A DNA stretch of 64,000 nt from Calothrix parasitica NIES-267 (GCF_002368095.1 NZ_AP018227.1:1721359-1785358); one strand, 5' to 3'; counted from the first letter of the stretch, positions 9,257-18,689 are shown. Translations and numbers: made by a program. Notes: generated by a model from the sequence alone, not told the origin.

Positions 9257-9808
9257 ATGATTTTTACCGAAACCGAACTTAAAGGTGCTTACACCATTGA
9301 TTTAGAACAGAAGCACGACCACCGTGGTTTTTTCGCGAGAACTTTCTGTGCTAAAGAACTGGAAGCTCATGGTTTAAAACCAGTAGTCGCTCAGTGTAAT
9401 TTATCTTTTAATCATAAAAAAGGTACTTTACGAGGAATGCACTATCAAACAGCACCAGCAGCAGAAACAAAAATAGTTCGCTGTACTAAAGGTGCTATTT
9501 ACGACGTAATTATCGATATGCGTCCCGAGTCTCCTACTTATCTACAGCATTTCGGTGTTGAATTAACAGCAGACAACCACAAGGCTTTATACGTGCCTGA
9601 AATGTTTGCTCACGGCTACCAAGCATTGACTGATGGCTGTGAAGTTATGTACATGGTCGGTGAGTTTTATACTCCAGGATATGAAAAGGGTTTGCGCTAC
9701 GACGACCCATTTTTCAATATCCAATGGCCTATTGAAGCTACCGAAATGTCTGAAAAAGACACTAAATGGCCTTTGATGAGAATGATGACCGTTGGTGGTG
9801 CTTCATAA
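9257..9808 (+). CDS. rfbC: dTDP-4-dehydrorhamnose 3,5-epimerase family protein (RmlC-like)
   Basis: 183 aa, a single RmlC-type cupin. Signatures: DHRGFFARTF (catalytic region), QCNLSFNHKKGTLRGMHYQ with the conserved active-site histidine, and VPEMFAHGYQALTD with the second conserved histidine. The classical enzyme epimerises C3 and C5 of a 4-keto-6-deoxy nucleotide sugar. Because the neighbouring nucleotidyltransferase uses CTP, the substrate here may be CDP-linked rather than dTDP-linked (inference). The symbol denotes the family; 3,5- versus 3-only epimerase activity is not resolved. Confidence 0.85.
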   Translation: MIFTETELKGAYTIDLEQKHDHRGFFARTFCAKELEAHGLKPVVAQCNLSFNHKKGTLRGMHYQTAPAAETKIVRCTKGAIYDVIIDMRPESPTYLQHFGVELTADNHKALYVPEMFAHGYQALTDGCEVMYMVGEFYTPGYEKGLRYDDPFFNIQWPIEATEMSEKDTKWPLMRMMTVGGAS

Positions 9809-9873
9809 TCGCTACTTCGATTTAAATCTAAACAAAGTTTGCGATCGCCAAAAGGTAAAGTCTTTAGAACCTA

Positions 9874-9896
9874 GTTCCCAGGGACATCCTGGGAAC
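9874..9896. repeat. Inverted repeat between epimerase and SAF-dehydrogenase genes
   Basis: GTTCCCAGG (9874-9882) pairs with CCTGGGAAC (9888-9896) around GACAT. A HIP1 octamer lies just upstream at 9841. No T-run follows; this looks like a dispersed repeat. Confidence 0.6.
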
Positions 9897-9958
9897 AAAA
9901 ACCAAAGAAAACAAAAAAGTTATTAACCAAACCAGGATATCTAGCAGGAGTCAAATTT

Positions 9959-11272
9959 ATGATTATTATAGACAACGCTTTACAAAAACGCGCCGAAGCA
10001 GGAAACCCAGTCAAGGTAGCCATGATTGGTGCGGGTTTTATGGGTCGCGGAATTGCTAACCAAATTGCTAACTCTGTTCCTGGAATGGAATTAGTGGCGA
10101 TTTCTAATCGCAGTGTGGATGCTGCGAAAAGAGCTTATAGTGAGGCTGGAATTGAGGATGTTAAAGAAATTTCCAATGTCGCAGAATTGGAAAATGCTGT
10201 TAAAAAAGGTGAATACGCAGTAACTGAAGATGCAATGTTGCTGTGTCGTGCTGAAGGTATTGATGCAATTATCGAAGTGACCGGAGCGATTGAATTTGGC
10301 GCTCATGTGGTGATGGAAGCTATCAATCACCGCAAGCATATCATTATGATGAATGCCGAACTTGACGGTACTATTGGTTCTATTTTAAAACTTTATGCTG
10401 ACAAAGCCGGAGTTATCCTTTCTGCTTGCGATGGAGACCAACCAGGAGTAGAAATGAACCTCTACCGGTTTGTTAAGAGTATTGGTTTAACTCCTTTGCT
10501 TTGTGGAAATATCAAAGGATTGCAAGACCCTTACCGCAACCCAACTACTCAAGAAGCATTTGCTAAACGCTGGGGACAAAAACCTCATATGGTAACTAGC
10601 TTTGCTGACGGTAGTAAAATCTCCTTCGAGCAAGCAATTGTTGCTAATGCAACGGGAATGAAAGTTGCTCAAAGAGGAATGTTGGGCTACGACTTCAAGG
10701 GTCATGTCGATGAAATGACCTCGATGTATGATGTTGACCAGTTAAAACAACTTGGTGGTATAGTTGATTACGTTGTCGGAACTAAACCAGGTCCTGGCGT
10801 ATTCGTTTTTGCGACTCATGATGACCCCAAACAGCAGCACTATCTTAACCTGTACAAATTAGGTGAAGGACCGCTTTATAGCTTCTATACTCCTTATCAT
10901 CTGTGTCATTTTGAAGTTCCTCTCTCAGTAGCCCGTGCTGTATTGTTCGGCGATGCTGTAATGGCTCCTTTGGGAGGACCAATTGTAGATGTGGTAGCTA
11001 CCGCTAAAATCAATCTCAAAGCTGGGGATACCCTCGATGGGATTGGTTACTATATGACCTACGGTCAGTGCGAGAACTCCGAAATAGTTCGCGAACAAAA
11101 TTTATTACCAATGGGACTAGCTGAAGGATGTCGTTTAAAGCGAGACATTTCCAAAGACCAAGTTCTCACCTACGATGACGTAGAATTACCACAAGGCAGA
11201 CTCTGCGACAAGCTGCGAGAGGAACAAAACGCTTATTTTGCTCCATCCAAGACTTTAGCAGTAGCTAGATAA
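9959..11272 (+). CDS. NAD(P)-dependent oxidoreductase with C-terminal SAF domain (homoserine-dehydrogenase-like)
   Basis: 437 aa. The N-terminal Rossmann fold has GAGFMGRGIANQI (from about residue 23), then a central catalytic domain with IEVTGAIEFGAHV, ACDGDQPGVEMN and GNIKGLQDPYRNPTTQ. The C-terminal third carries a SAF-type beta-clip domain (KAGDTLDGIGYY, AEGCRLKRDISKDQVLTYDDVELP). This architecture recurs in surface-polysaccharide clusters and is thought to act on branched or unusual sugars. Its place right after the RmlC-like gene suggests it completes the same nucleotide-sugar pathway. The reaction is unknown to me. Confidence 0.82.
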   Translation: MIIIDNALQKRAEAGNPVKVAMIGAGFMGRGIANQIANSVPGMELVAISNRSVDAAKRAYSEAGIEDVKEISNVAELENAVKKGEYAVTEDAMLLCRAEGIDAIIEVTGAIEFGAHVVMEAINHRKHIIMMNAELDGTIGSILKLYADKAGVILSACDGDQPGVEMNLYRFVKSIGLTPLLCGNIKGLQDPYRNPTTQEAFAKRWGQKPHMVTSFADGSKISFEQAIVANATGMKVAQRGMLGYDFKGHVDEMTSMYDVDQLKQLGGIVDYVVGTKPGPGVFVFATHDDPKQQHYLNLYKLGEGPLYSFYTPYHLCHFEVPLSVARAVLFGDAVMAPLGGPIVDVVATAKINLKAGDTLDGIGYYMTYGQCENSEIVREQNLLPMGLAEGCRLKRDISKDQVLTYDDVELPQGRLCDKLREEQNAYFAPSKTLAVAR

Positions 11273-11450
11273 AATAGCGTTTCTCTTCATAGATGGGTTA
11301 CGTTACCATTTGACCTAAGTAGCGCAGAAGAAATAAGTTATGTAATGAAGAATTTCACTCAATTTATATTGATAAATTCTTCATTACGACAACACTAAAT
11401 TTCTTTTAGTTAGTCAAAACTTTATTCAGCTTTGTTGGGGGCATTTATTG

Positions 11451-12659
11451 ATGAAAAATAATTTAATTAAGCGCGTAACAGACAACGTTGCTGTAGTAGC
11501 CGATAAAATACAAGGTCGTCTGGAAAGACGACGGATGATTTCACTCGAACCGAATACTCCAGCAGTCGGTAATCTATTACTTTCATACGTTTTAAATCCA
11601 TTTACTTTAAAGCCAGGGGAACCCGTCCCAATTTTTCATACCCAACATTGGGAATGTTTGCAAATGGCTAAAACTTTCTTAGACTTGGGATATAACGTTG
11701 ACGTTATATGGTTTTACAACGATGTATTTATTCCGAAAAAAGATTACGCCTTTTTTATTGAAACACGTTGGAATTTACAAAGATGTATACCATTTTTAAA
11801 TAAGGATTGCATCAAAATATTTCATTCTGATTCAGCACATCTTTTGTTTCATAATGCCGCAGAAGCTAATAGATTATTAGGATTGCAGCAAAGACGCGGG
11901 ATTACTTTAAGTCCTCGAAGATTTGAGCAACCAAATAAAGCCATTGAATATGCCGATTGCGCTACGGTTCTTGGCAACGAGTTTACGATGGGTACATTTA
12001 GATATGCTGATAAGCCGATGTACCGAATTCCGATTTCTGCTCCAACATTATACCCTTGGCCAGAAAACAAAGATTTTGCAGCTTGTCGTAAAAACTTCCT
12101 TTGGTTTGGTAGCGGTGGTTTAGTTCATAAGGGATTGGATTTACTTCTAGATGCATTTTCCCAAATGCCAGATTACCATTTAACAATTTGCGGGCCGATT
12201 GACAGGGAAGACGACTTTGTATCAGCCTTTTATAAAGAACTTTATCAAACTTCTAATATCCATACAGTTGGTTGGGTTGATGTTAACTCCCAAAAATTCC
12301 TAGACATCGTTAACAATTCCTTAGCTCTTGTTTATCCTTCCTGCTCCGAAGGTGGTGGTGGATGTGTTATCAACTGCATGCATACAGGCTTGATTCCAAT
12401 AGTCAGTTATGAATCTAGCGTAGATATTAGCGAAGATTATGGCGTGATTTTCAAAGAAAATTCTGTAGAAGAAATTAAGCAAACCATCGAAAATATTTCG
12501 AGTCTCAATCCATCACAACTCGAACAGATGGCTAAGAACTCTTGGAAATTTGTCAGAGAAAATCATACAAGAGAACAGTTTGCGCGAGTCTATAGAGAAG
12601 CAATTGAAAAAATCATGTTGGAATACGGTATTAAGAACGATTTATTAACCCATGTTTAA
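11451..12659 (+). CDS. Glycosyltransferase family 4-like
   Basis: About 402 aa; the ATG at 11451 is preferred over the TTG at 11448. The C-terminal half shows the GT-B nucleotide-sugar site: FLWFGSGGLVHKGLDLLLDAF, HTVGWVDV, and YPSCSEGGGGCVINCMHTGLIPIVS. The E-x7-E donor motif is degenerate (the second acidic residue is not obvious). The N-terminal half (TQHWECLQMAKTFLDLGYNVDVIWFY) fits an acceptor domain. It probably adds a sugar to the lipid-linked repeat unit. It overlaps the following PIG-L gene by 8 bp, so the two are translationally coupled. Confidence 0.8.
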   Translation: MKNNLIKRVTDNVAVVADKIQGRLERRRMISLEPNTPAVGNLLLSYVLNPFTLKPGEPVPIFHTQHWECLQMAKTFLDLGYNVDVIWFYNDVFIPKKDYAFFIETRWNLQRCIPFLNKDCIKIFHSDSAHLLFHNAAEANRLLGLQQRRGITLSPRRFEQPNKAIEYADCATVLGNEFTMGTFRYADKPMYRIPISAPTLYPWPENKDFAACRKNFLWFGSGGLVHKGLDLLLDAFSQMPDYHLTICGPIDREDDFVSAFYKELYQTSNIHTVGWVDVNSQKFLDIVNNSLALVYPSCSEGGGGCVINCMHTGLIPIVSYESSVDISEDYGVIFKENSVEEIKQTIENISSLNPSQLEQMAKNSWKFVRENHTREQFARVYREAIEKIMLEYGIKNDLLTHV

Positions 12660-13413
12660 ACATTCTTTAAATAAATTGCGGATAACTTTAGGAGCAGCAG
12701 TTAGAGACTTAAACTACAATGTACTTTATAATTGGTTACTACATTTAAAAAGCAAACCAATAGAAGCAAACAAAAAATCAGCAATAGTCTTTTCTCCCCA
12801 TCAAGATGACGAAACTATAGGTTGTGGGGGAATGATTGCTCTCAAGCGTTCTCAAGGAATACCAATTAAAGTGGTGTTTTTGACTGATGGACGCTATGGT
12901 AAACCTTCTGACGTGAAGCCGGAGAACGCTGTAAAATTTCGCCAGGAAGAAGCATTAACTGCTCTAAATATTTTGGGAATCGAACCATCCCAAACACAAT
13001 TCTTGGACGAAATTGATGGTTCTTTAGCTCAACTAACCGAACCGCAACAAAACTTATTGATTGCTAAATTAGTTGAAATTCTCCAATCCTTTGAACCACA
13101 AGAAGTTTACGTTCCACACCACCACGATAGACATCCAGACCATGAAGCTACTTACTCTCTAGTTCGGACTGCTATTGAAGTATCAAGGCAGCAAATAGAA
13201 CTTTTACAATATCCAATTTGGATGCTGTGGCGAAATCCGCTTTCAAGTCATGAATATTTACATAAAAATAGTCATGCTTACCGATTATCTATTAGTGACT
13301 TTAAAGAAAAAAAACATCAAGCAATTGGAGCTTATAAATCCCAAACTCCAAATTTGCCTTCCAGCTTTAAGCAGGCGATGTATTCATCTTACGAAATGTT
13401 TTTTAAAGACTAA
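12652..13413 (+). CDS. PIG-L/LmbE-family deacetylase
   Basis: 253 aa. The zinc-site motif SPHQDDETIGCGG gives H50 and D53, and the third zinc ligand lies in HHHDRHPDHEA (H156-H164). The family removes acetyl groups from N-acetyl sugars such as GlcNAc-PI, mycothiol or teicoplanin precursors. Between two glycosyltransferases and overlapping the first by 8 bp, it most likely deacetylates an N-acetyl-hexosamine in the growing polysaccharide. The ATG at 12652 lies inside the previous gene's last codons. Confidence 0.88.
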   Translation: MFKHSLNKLRITLGAAVRDLNYNVLYNWLLHLKSKPIEANKKSAIVFSPHQDDETIGCGGMIALKRSQGIPIKVVFLTDGRYGKPSDVKPENAVKFRQEEALTALNILGIEPSQTQFLDEIDGSLAQLTEPQQNLLIAKLVEILQSFEPQEVYVPHHHDRHPDHEATYSLVRTAIEVSRQQIELLQYPIWMLWRNPLSSHEYLHKNSHAYRLSISDFKEKKHQAIGAYKSQTPNLPSSFKQAMYSSYEMFFKD

Positions 13414-13544
13414 AGTTAGCTAATAATAGCTATTATTAAAATCTAAATTGTTTGTCAAGCAAGAAAGAATATCTGTCTTTATATTAAAACAATAAATTCT
13501 TTAAAAATTGCTTACATGGGAACTGTGATTTCATAGGAAAAAAA

Positions 13545-14654
13545 ATGAAAATTGCCTTAGTTCATGATTATTTAACCCAGCGAGGTGGGGCAGAAAGAGT
13601 ATTTGAATTACTCTGCAAAAGATTTCCTGAAGCGGACATATTCACATCTTTATACGATGCCCAAAAAACAATTGACTTAGGCGAACGCATAGTCAAAACA
13701 ACTTATTTACAGCAAATTCCTGGTGCAGCCAAATACTTTAGATTGATGGCTCCCTTTTACTTTCCTGCTTTTCGCGCTTTAGACTTGCAAGAATATGATT
13801 TAATTATCAGCAGCAGCACCAGTTTTGCTAAAGCAGTACGGAAAAGTCCGAAAGCTAGACACGTTTGTTTTTGCCATAATGTCACCCGTTTTCTCTGGGA
13901 CACCGAAACTTATTTGAGAGAGTATGCTGATTACCAGTATTTTGCTCCGTTAATTGAAAAAGTCTTTCAGTTAATGAGAAATGTTGACCTAACTTATGCT
14001 CAAGAGCCAGACCTTTACATTGCGAATTCTAGTGTTGTTGCCCGTCGGATTAAAAGCACTTATGGAAAAAAAGCAATAGTTATTAACTATCCAATTGATA
14101 CCAGTAAGTTTATTTATTCACAGTCTAAAGATGATTATTTTCTTGCATCAGCGAGGATGATAGGTTACAAACGACTTGATATAATAGTGGAGGCTTTTAA
14201 CTGGCTGGGATGGCAACTGAAAATATCAGGTGACGGCCCAGAAAGAGAACGCTTACAGTCGAAAGCTTTGAAAAATATCGAATTTGTTGGTCATGTTTCT
14301 GATTTAGAACGTACCCAACTATTTGCGAAAGCAAAATCTGTCATAGTCGCAGCCTTAGAAGACTATGGGTTAGTTCCGGTAGAAGCAAACGCTAGTGGAA
14401 CCCCGGTAGTTGCCTTCGGTGCGGGAGGAGTTTTAGATACTCAGGTGCCAGGAAAAACAGGAGTGTTTTTCAAGAGGCAAACGCCTGACTCCCTACAAAC
14501 TGCCTTATTAGAAGCCAGGGAAATCTATTGGAATTACGAAAACATACGCAACCACGCTGTAGCGAATTTTTCAGAAGAAGCATTTTTTAGTAAAGTCGAG
14601 AAAGTTATCGACCAAACTAATGGCTTACAGCGTTCGCAGTCCCTGATTTGTTAG
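13545..14654 (+). CDS. Glycosyltransferase family 4 (GT-B)
   Basis: 369 aa. MKIALVHDYLTQRGGAERVFELL is the typical GT4 N-terminus, followed by CFCHNVTRFLWD. The donor site includes ARMIGYKRLDIIVEAF, ISGDGPERERL, FVGHVSDLE and DYGLVPVEANASGTPVVAFGAGG, giving the E-x7-E region. It resembles the mannosyl/rhamnosyl transferase branch. The purine-rich AAAAAA before the ATG is a weak ribosome site. The next gene starts about 20 bp after its stop, so both belong to one transcript. The sugar is unknown. Confidence 0.88.
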   Translation: MKIALVHDYLTQRGGAERVFELLCKRFPEADIFTSLYDAQKTIDLGERIVKTTYLQQIPGAAKYFRLMAPFYFPAFRALDLQEYDLIISSSTSFAKAVRKSPKARHVCFCHNVTRFLWDTETYLREYADYQYFAPLIEKVFQLMRNVDLTYAQEPDLYIANSSVVARRIKSTYGKKAIVINYPIDTSKFIYSQSKDDYFLASARMIGYKRLDIIVEAFNWLGWQLKISGDGPERERLQSKALKNIEFVGHVSDLERTQLFAKAKSVIVAALEDYGLVPVEANASGTPVVAFGAGGVLDTQVPGKTGVFFKRQTPDSLQTALLEAREIYWNYENIRNHAVANFSEEAFFSKVEKVIDQTNGLQRSQSLIC

Positions 14655-14674
14655 CTGAGGAAATTAAAAACGTG

Positions 14675-16903
14675 ATGCAAACCAGTCTAAGTCCCCATGT
14701 AAATCCAGCTGCTGATTCAGAACCGGGTTACGGGCAGCTGTTTGCGGTATTAATCCGGCGATTTCCTTGGTTTTTGGTAGTATTTTTGGCTTCAGTTGGA
14801 GCGGGTTATTACGTCTATCGAAAAACCCCTCCCAGTTTCAAAAGTTCAATGGAACTATTGGTAGAAGCTAACTATCAAGGTAAGCGAGAAGGAACGGGAT
14901 TAGACAAACAGTTTATTGACTCAAACGTGGAGATAGATACCGCAACCCAATTGAAAATTATGGGTAGCTCTTCACTTATTCAGCAAGCTGTTGACAAACT
15001 CAAGCCCGAATACCCGCAAATTACTGTAAAAGATATAAAAGGTGCTTTGTCCTTAAAGCAGTTAAGGTCAGAAGACGATAACGTTGCCACTAAAATTTTT
15101 CAAATCGAGTATACAAGTACAGACCCAGTTAAAACTGAAAAAGTATTAGAAGCTATACGCCAAGTTTATCTTGATTACAACCAGCAACAACAAGAAGAGC
15201 GTTTAAAAAATGGTTTGAAAGTAATCAGAGAACAGAAAAAAAAGGTCACCCAAGATTTAGACCAAGCTGAATCAAGGTTACTAAGATTTCGCACATCTGA
15301 AAATTTAACAGACCCCCAAACACAAGCTCAAGCTTATGAAACTGCTTTAAATAATATTCAACAAGAGCGACGCACAACTCACAATCAATATAAAGAAGCT
15401 CAAGCACGTCTTTCATCTTTACAACAACAATTAAAACGTACTCCTCAAAAAGCACTTGTCTCTTCTCGTTTGAGTCAATCAAGTCGTTATCAGTCTTTGC
15501 TTAACGAAATTCAAACAACAGAATTGGCTATTGCTCAAGCTAATTTACGTTTTACGGAGAACCATCCGGACGTTTTGAAGCTTAAAGAACAGCTAGGAGA
15601 ACAAAAGCAGCTACTAAAACAAGAAGTAGGAAGAGCCTTGGGGGGAAGTAATATAGATGCAAGTGCGGTAAATTCCAGTGAATTACTCAGCCAAGGACAA
15701 CTTTCTCAAACAGACCTCAACCTTGCTAGTACCTTGGTAGAGACACAAACAAACCTCTTTGCTTTAGCAGCAAGAGACCAAAGTTTGGCGCAAAAAGAAG
15801 AACTATTGCAGAAAGACCTGAGAAAATTTCCGACTTTGCTAGCTCAATATAATCGCTTGCAACCCCAGGTACAACGCAGTCGAGAACGCTTACAGGAACT
15901 TCTCAAAGCAGAGCAAAAAGCAGAGCAAGAACTCGATAAGGGTGGATTTAACTGGGAAGTAGTAGAAGAACCCCAAGAAGGAGATTATTTAGGCCCGAAC
16001 CTGCAACAGAATTTGTTGTTAGGTGGAGTAGTTGGTTTAATGTTGGGAGGAATCGCGGCTTTTGCTAGAGAAGCAGGAGACGATGCAGTTCGCACTACCG
16101 CAGAATTAGAAAAACAATTTGCGATTCCACTTTTAGGAACAACTCCTAAATTACCTGCTGCGAAGACCAAGGAATCGGTATTTAAGCTACCTTTTGGTAA
16201 GCCAGAAGTCCTTGCTCCTTGGACGATTCAGGTATTGCAATCACCACCGCGCTGGGAATCGCTCGACCTGATTTATAAAAATATAGAATTGCTCAATTCT
16301 GTTTCCGGGTTGAAGTCTTTAATGATAACTTCGGCTTTACCAGACGAAGGTAAATCAGCTTTGGCTTTGGGTTTAGCGATGAGCGCTGCTCGCTTGCATA
16401 AAAAGGTTTTATTAATTGATGCGAATTTACGCGACCCTAGCGTTCATAATCATCTTAATTTGCCTAACGAACAAGGGCTTTCTACTTTGCTGACAAGCGA
16501 CGTAGCTTTACCCAATCAGATAACCCTGCAATCTTCAGGCTCATCTTATATAGATATTTTAACCGCAGGACCAGTTCCAGAAGACCCTGCCAATCTATTG
16601 AGTTCTCCTCGGATGGAAGAATTGATGATGGCATTTGAGGAAAGCTATGATTTGGTTATCTTAGATGCTTCAGCAGTTCTTGGTTTAGTTGACGCTTTGC
16701 TGACTGCATCAACTTGTCGTGGAGTAATCATGGTAGCGAGCATTGGAGGAGTTACTCGTACTCAATTAGCACAAGCTACAGCCATGCTGGGTAAATTAAA
16801 TTTACTTGGAGTTGTTGCAAATGGAGTTTCAAAGTCCGGCTACAGCTACGTCCCCAATGTCAAACAACAGCAATTAGCTTTGAAAGGGGCTGTGGAAGAA
16901 TAG
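14675..16903 (+). CDS. Wzc-like polysaccharide co-polymerase / BY-kinase-type protein
   Basis: About 742 aa. The N-terminal Wzz domain has TM1 near residues 30-50 (FPWFLVVFLASVGAGYYVY), a long coiled-coil periplasmic region rich in Q/E/K, and TM2 (NLLLGGVVGLMLGGIAAFA). The C-terminal P-loop domain has ALPDEGKSA (Walker A) and LLIDANLRDP (Walker A', usually DADLR). The Walker B strand reads VILDASAV, where related kinases have IIDTPP. The tail has only two nearby tyrosines (GYSYVPN), not a tyrosine cluster, so autokinase activity may be reduced (inference). I prefer ATG 14675 (or GTG 14672) to the far TTG 14648 because GAGGAAA lies about 11-14 nt upstream. It should control chain length and export with the polymerase. 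Confidence 0.87.
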   Translation: MQTSLSPHVNPAADSEPGYGQLFAVLIRRFPWFLVVFLASVGAGYYVYRKTPPSFKSSMELLVEANYQGKREGTGLDKQFIDSNVEIDTATQLKIMGSSSLIQQAVDKLKPEYPQITVKDIKGALSLKQLRSEDDNVATKIFQIEYTSTDPVKTEKVLEAIRQVYLDYNQQQQEERLKNGLKVIREQKKKVTQDLDQAESRLLRFRTSENLTDPQTQAQAYETALNNIQQERRTTHNQYKEAQARLSSLQQQLKRTPQKALVSSRLSQSSRYQSLLNEIQTTELAIAQANLRFTENHPDVLKLKEQLGEQKQLLKQEVGRALGGSNIDASAVNSSELLSQGQLSQTDLNLASTLVETQTNLFALAARDQSLAQKEELLQKDLRKFPTLLAQYNRLQPQVQRSRERLQELLKAEQKAEQELDKGGFNWEVVEEPQEGDYLGPNLQQNLLLGGVVGLMLGGIAAFAREAGDDAVRTTAELEKQFAIPLLGTTPKLPAAKTKESVFKLPFGKPEVLAPWTIQVLQSPPRWESLDLIYKNIELLNSVSGLKSLMITSALPDEGKSALALGLAMSAARLHKKVLLIDANLRDPSVHNHLNLPNEQGLSTLLTSDVALPNQITLQSSGSSYIDILTAGPVPEDPANLLSSPRMEELMMAFEESYDLVILDASAVLGLVDALLTASTCRGVIMVASIGGVTRTQLAQATAMLGKLNLLGVVANGVSKSGYSYVPNVKQQQLALKGAVEE

Positions 16904-16936
16904 ATACCTCAGCAACTTAATAATCAATAAATTATC

Positions 16937-16971
16937 AAGGCAGCGCTTTTATTGAAGCGCATGCCTTTTTT
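16937..16971 (+). terminator. Rho-independent terminator after the Wzc-like gene
   Basis: AAGGCAGCGCTT pairs with AAGCGCATGCCTT with a single bulged base, and a T6 run follows. It ends the first transcription unit of the island 34 bp after the stop codon. Confidence 0.8.
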
Positions 16972-17047
16972 AGTGGTTTTTACTGAATTAAAACAGATGA
17001 CTTCGCGTGAAGGGGTTCGTTTTTCCACAAAATGAATCTGGTCGAAT

Positions 17048-17231
17048 ACTAAGTAGGTAGACACAAATAAACCGAACTATATAACGAAAAGTAAAAACGT
17101 GGAACACCTTGCGATGATCCACACCCGACCGGTGAATGCTTCACTCCACTATCTCCCTCCGGGAGATGCTGCGCTAACGTTCCGTTCGCAATGACGTAGT
17201 TATAAATTTTTTCACCCACCTACTTACTTAC
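17048..17231 (-). mobile_element. MITE-like element, copy A
   Basis: This 184-bp element has inverted ends: ACTAAGTAGGTAG on the left, CCCACCTACTTACTTAC on the right. Its reverse complement matches copy B at 21648-21804 over most of its length (shared ATAACTACGTCATTGCGAAC and CACCGGTCGGGTGTG). Copy A has about 25-30 bp extra, containing CTCCCGGAGGGAG. No open reading frame is present, so it would have to be mobilised in trans. Confidence 0.72.
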
Positions 17232-17734
17232 TGGTCTTTCCTATTAAATATGACGGGTTTTACCGTAAACCGACTGGGACTGCAAGTCCGAGTCTAATAG
17301 CGAAAGTCCTATAAATAGGACTAAAAAAATAGCCATCAGAACTAACGGGATAAAGAAAGCACTACTGGTCTGTCCCATTAATCTTGATGGGTTTCTATCT
17401 TTGTTCGTAGTTGCGCGGTCTTCGCCAAATAATTAGGGTTTCAGCCTTCATGTACAAACAATGATTTACCTTCATAACTAATGGGACAAACCACTACTGG
17501 TGCGTTTCATTAATTTTGATGGGTCGCGTTTTCTTTGGAAATGTCGGGAGACGTTATTTATAACGTCTCTACATTACGTCCGTAGAAAACAAAACTGTCA
17601 AAACTAATGAAAAGGACTACTACTGGTCTGTCTCAAAGCGTTTTGATGGAATTGTAGAGACATTGTATATAACGTCTCCCTACCTTTGAGCGAAAACGAA
17701 TTAGTCAAAATAAATGGGACACACTATTAGTACT
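17231..17734. repeat. Four tandem cassettes with conserved inverted ends and different interiors
   Basis: Units start at CTGGT in 17231, 17365, 17497 and 17623 (spacing 134, 132 and 126 bp; the last is about 104 bp). Each left end resembles CTGGTCTGTCCCATTAAT followed by TTGATGGG, and each right end is its inverted version (for example ACTAATGGGACAAACCACTA). The interiors differ: unit 1 holds GTCCTATAAATAGGAC, unit 2 TTCGTAGTTGCGC, unit 3 ACGTTATTTATAACGT and unit 4 TAGAGACATTG. No coding frame is present. Confidence 0.75.
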
Positions 17735-17752
17735 CCCCTACATTAATTCTCC

Positions 17753-17897
17753 AGTCCTATTTATCTAACATCTTGCACCATTCGGGTGGAAGCTCAAAGA
17801 AACCCGGAATAAGTCGTTAAAGCATGAATATCTCGTTGTAAAATGCCAAATAAACCGGGTTTCTGCAACTGGTGCAAGATATCAGATTTATAGGACT
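17753..17897. repeat. 145-bp palindromic element
   Basis: The 28-bp ends (17753-17780 and 17870-17897) are imperfect inverted repeats containing AGTCCTAT and CTTGCACCA. Inside is a second inverted pair AGAAACCCGG / CCGGGTTTCT, a motif shared with hairpins at 29963 and 40151. The internal CGTTGTAAAAT also recurs at 40196. Confidence 0.72.
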
Positions 17898-18689
17898 TGG
17901 GCTATTAGACCCAACCCCGGTCAGATGTGGGAGAAAACCTAGCAAAACTTATGTGGTTATGTACTCTGTTCTATTGGATAAATTCTGAAGGGGTTAGTTT
18001 TCCAACAACTGTCGGGAGACGTAAAATCATGACCATTAGGTCACGTCGCGCTAGTACTTCTCTACATTCGGTCTGAATAAATTAAAAGAACTACTACTCT
18101 CTATTCGTCAGATTTCTTAAAACTGAAAACTTCTACACTCCGACCAGTTTTATAAAAATTAAACCATGTTTAAGAGTATATATATGAAGTTTACGTAAAC
18201 TATTAGGTATATTTAGTTTTTTCAGAAAAAACCGCAGATAAAAATATAGATTCATTAAAACCTCAAAATTATTTATGTTACAATCACTTAGAATTCCACT
18301 TGAATCAACTTATTAAGTATTACGTAATTTGAATTCATATTACCTTAATAATCAGTAGAATAAAGCAGTTATTATTTGAAGAGTAAATAAAGAATTCATT
18401 TTATTTAACGTTATTTCCATCGTTTCCTATATCCTATTTATTGAATACCGTTGCAGAAAGAAAAAACAATAGCTAAGTTTTATCGATTTATCTATATTCT
18501 CTCAATTTAAATCTTTACAAACCTAAATTAAAGGTATGTAATTACCGCGACGGGACTTTTCTCTATGCGTTATTTGCTTACACAAATTTTACAAAGCGGA
18601 AAGTCAAGCCAACAATTACGGATATTAGAGGCTTTTTTTCACGTTCTATATAAGACAAGCTGTCTACCACTGTATTAGCCGAAATTCAT
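17898..18689. other. Gene-free region upstream of hepC
   Basis: It contains a GGAGACGTAAAATCATGACC-type palindromic repeat near 18013-18065 (relative of 40245), and a perfect 14-bp palindrome AGTTTACGTAAACT at 18186-18199 that could be an operator. The rest is AT-rich. The hepC promoter is expected here because a terminator precedes it at 16937. Confidence 0.5.

Noticed and set aside
17231-17734. Possible CRISPR-like array with variable spacers
   Set aside because: The conserved parts are inverted ends of each unit, not direct repeats of fixed length, and the interiors are themselves dispersed repeats rather than unique spacers.
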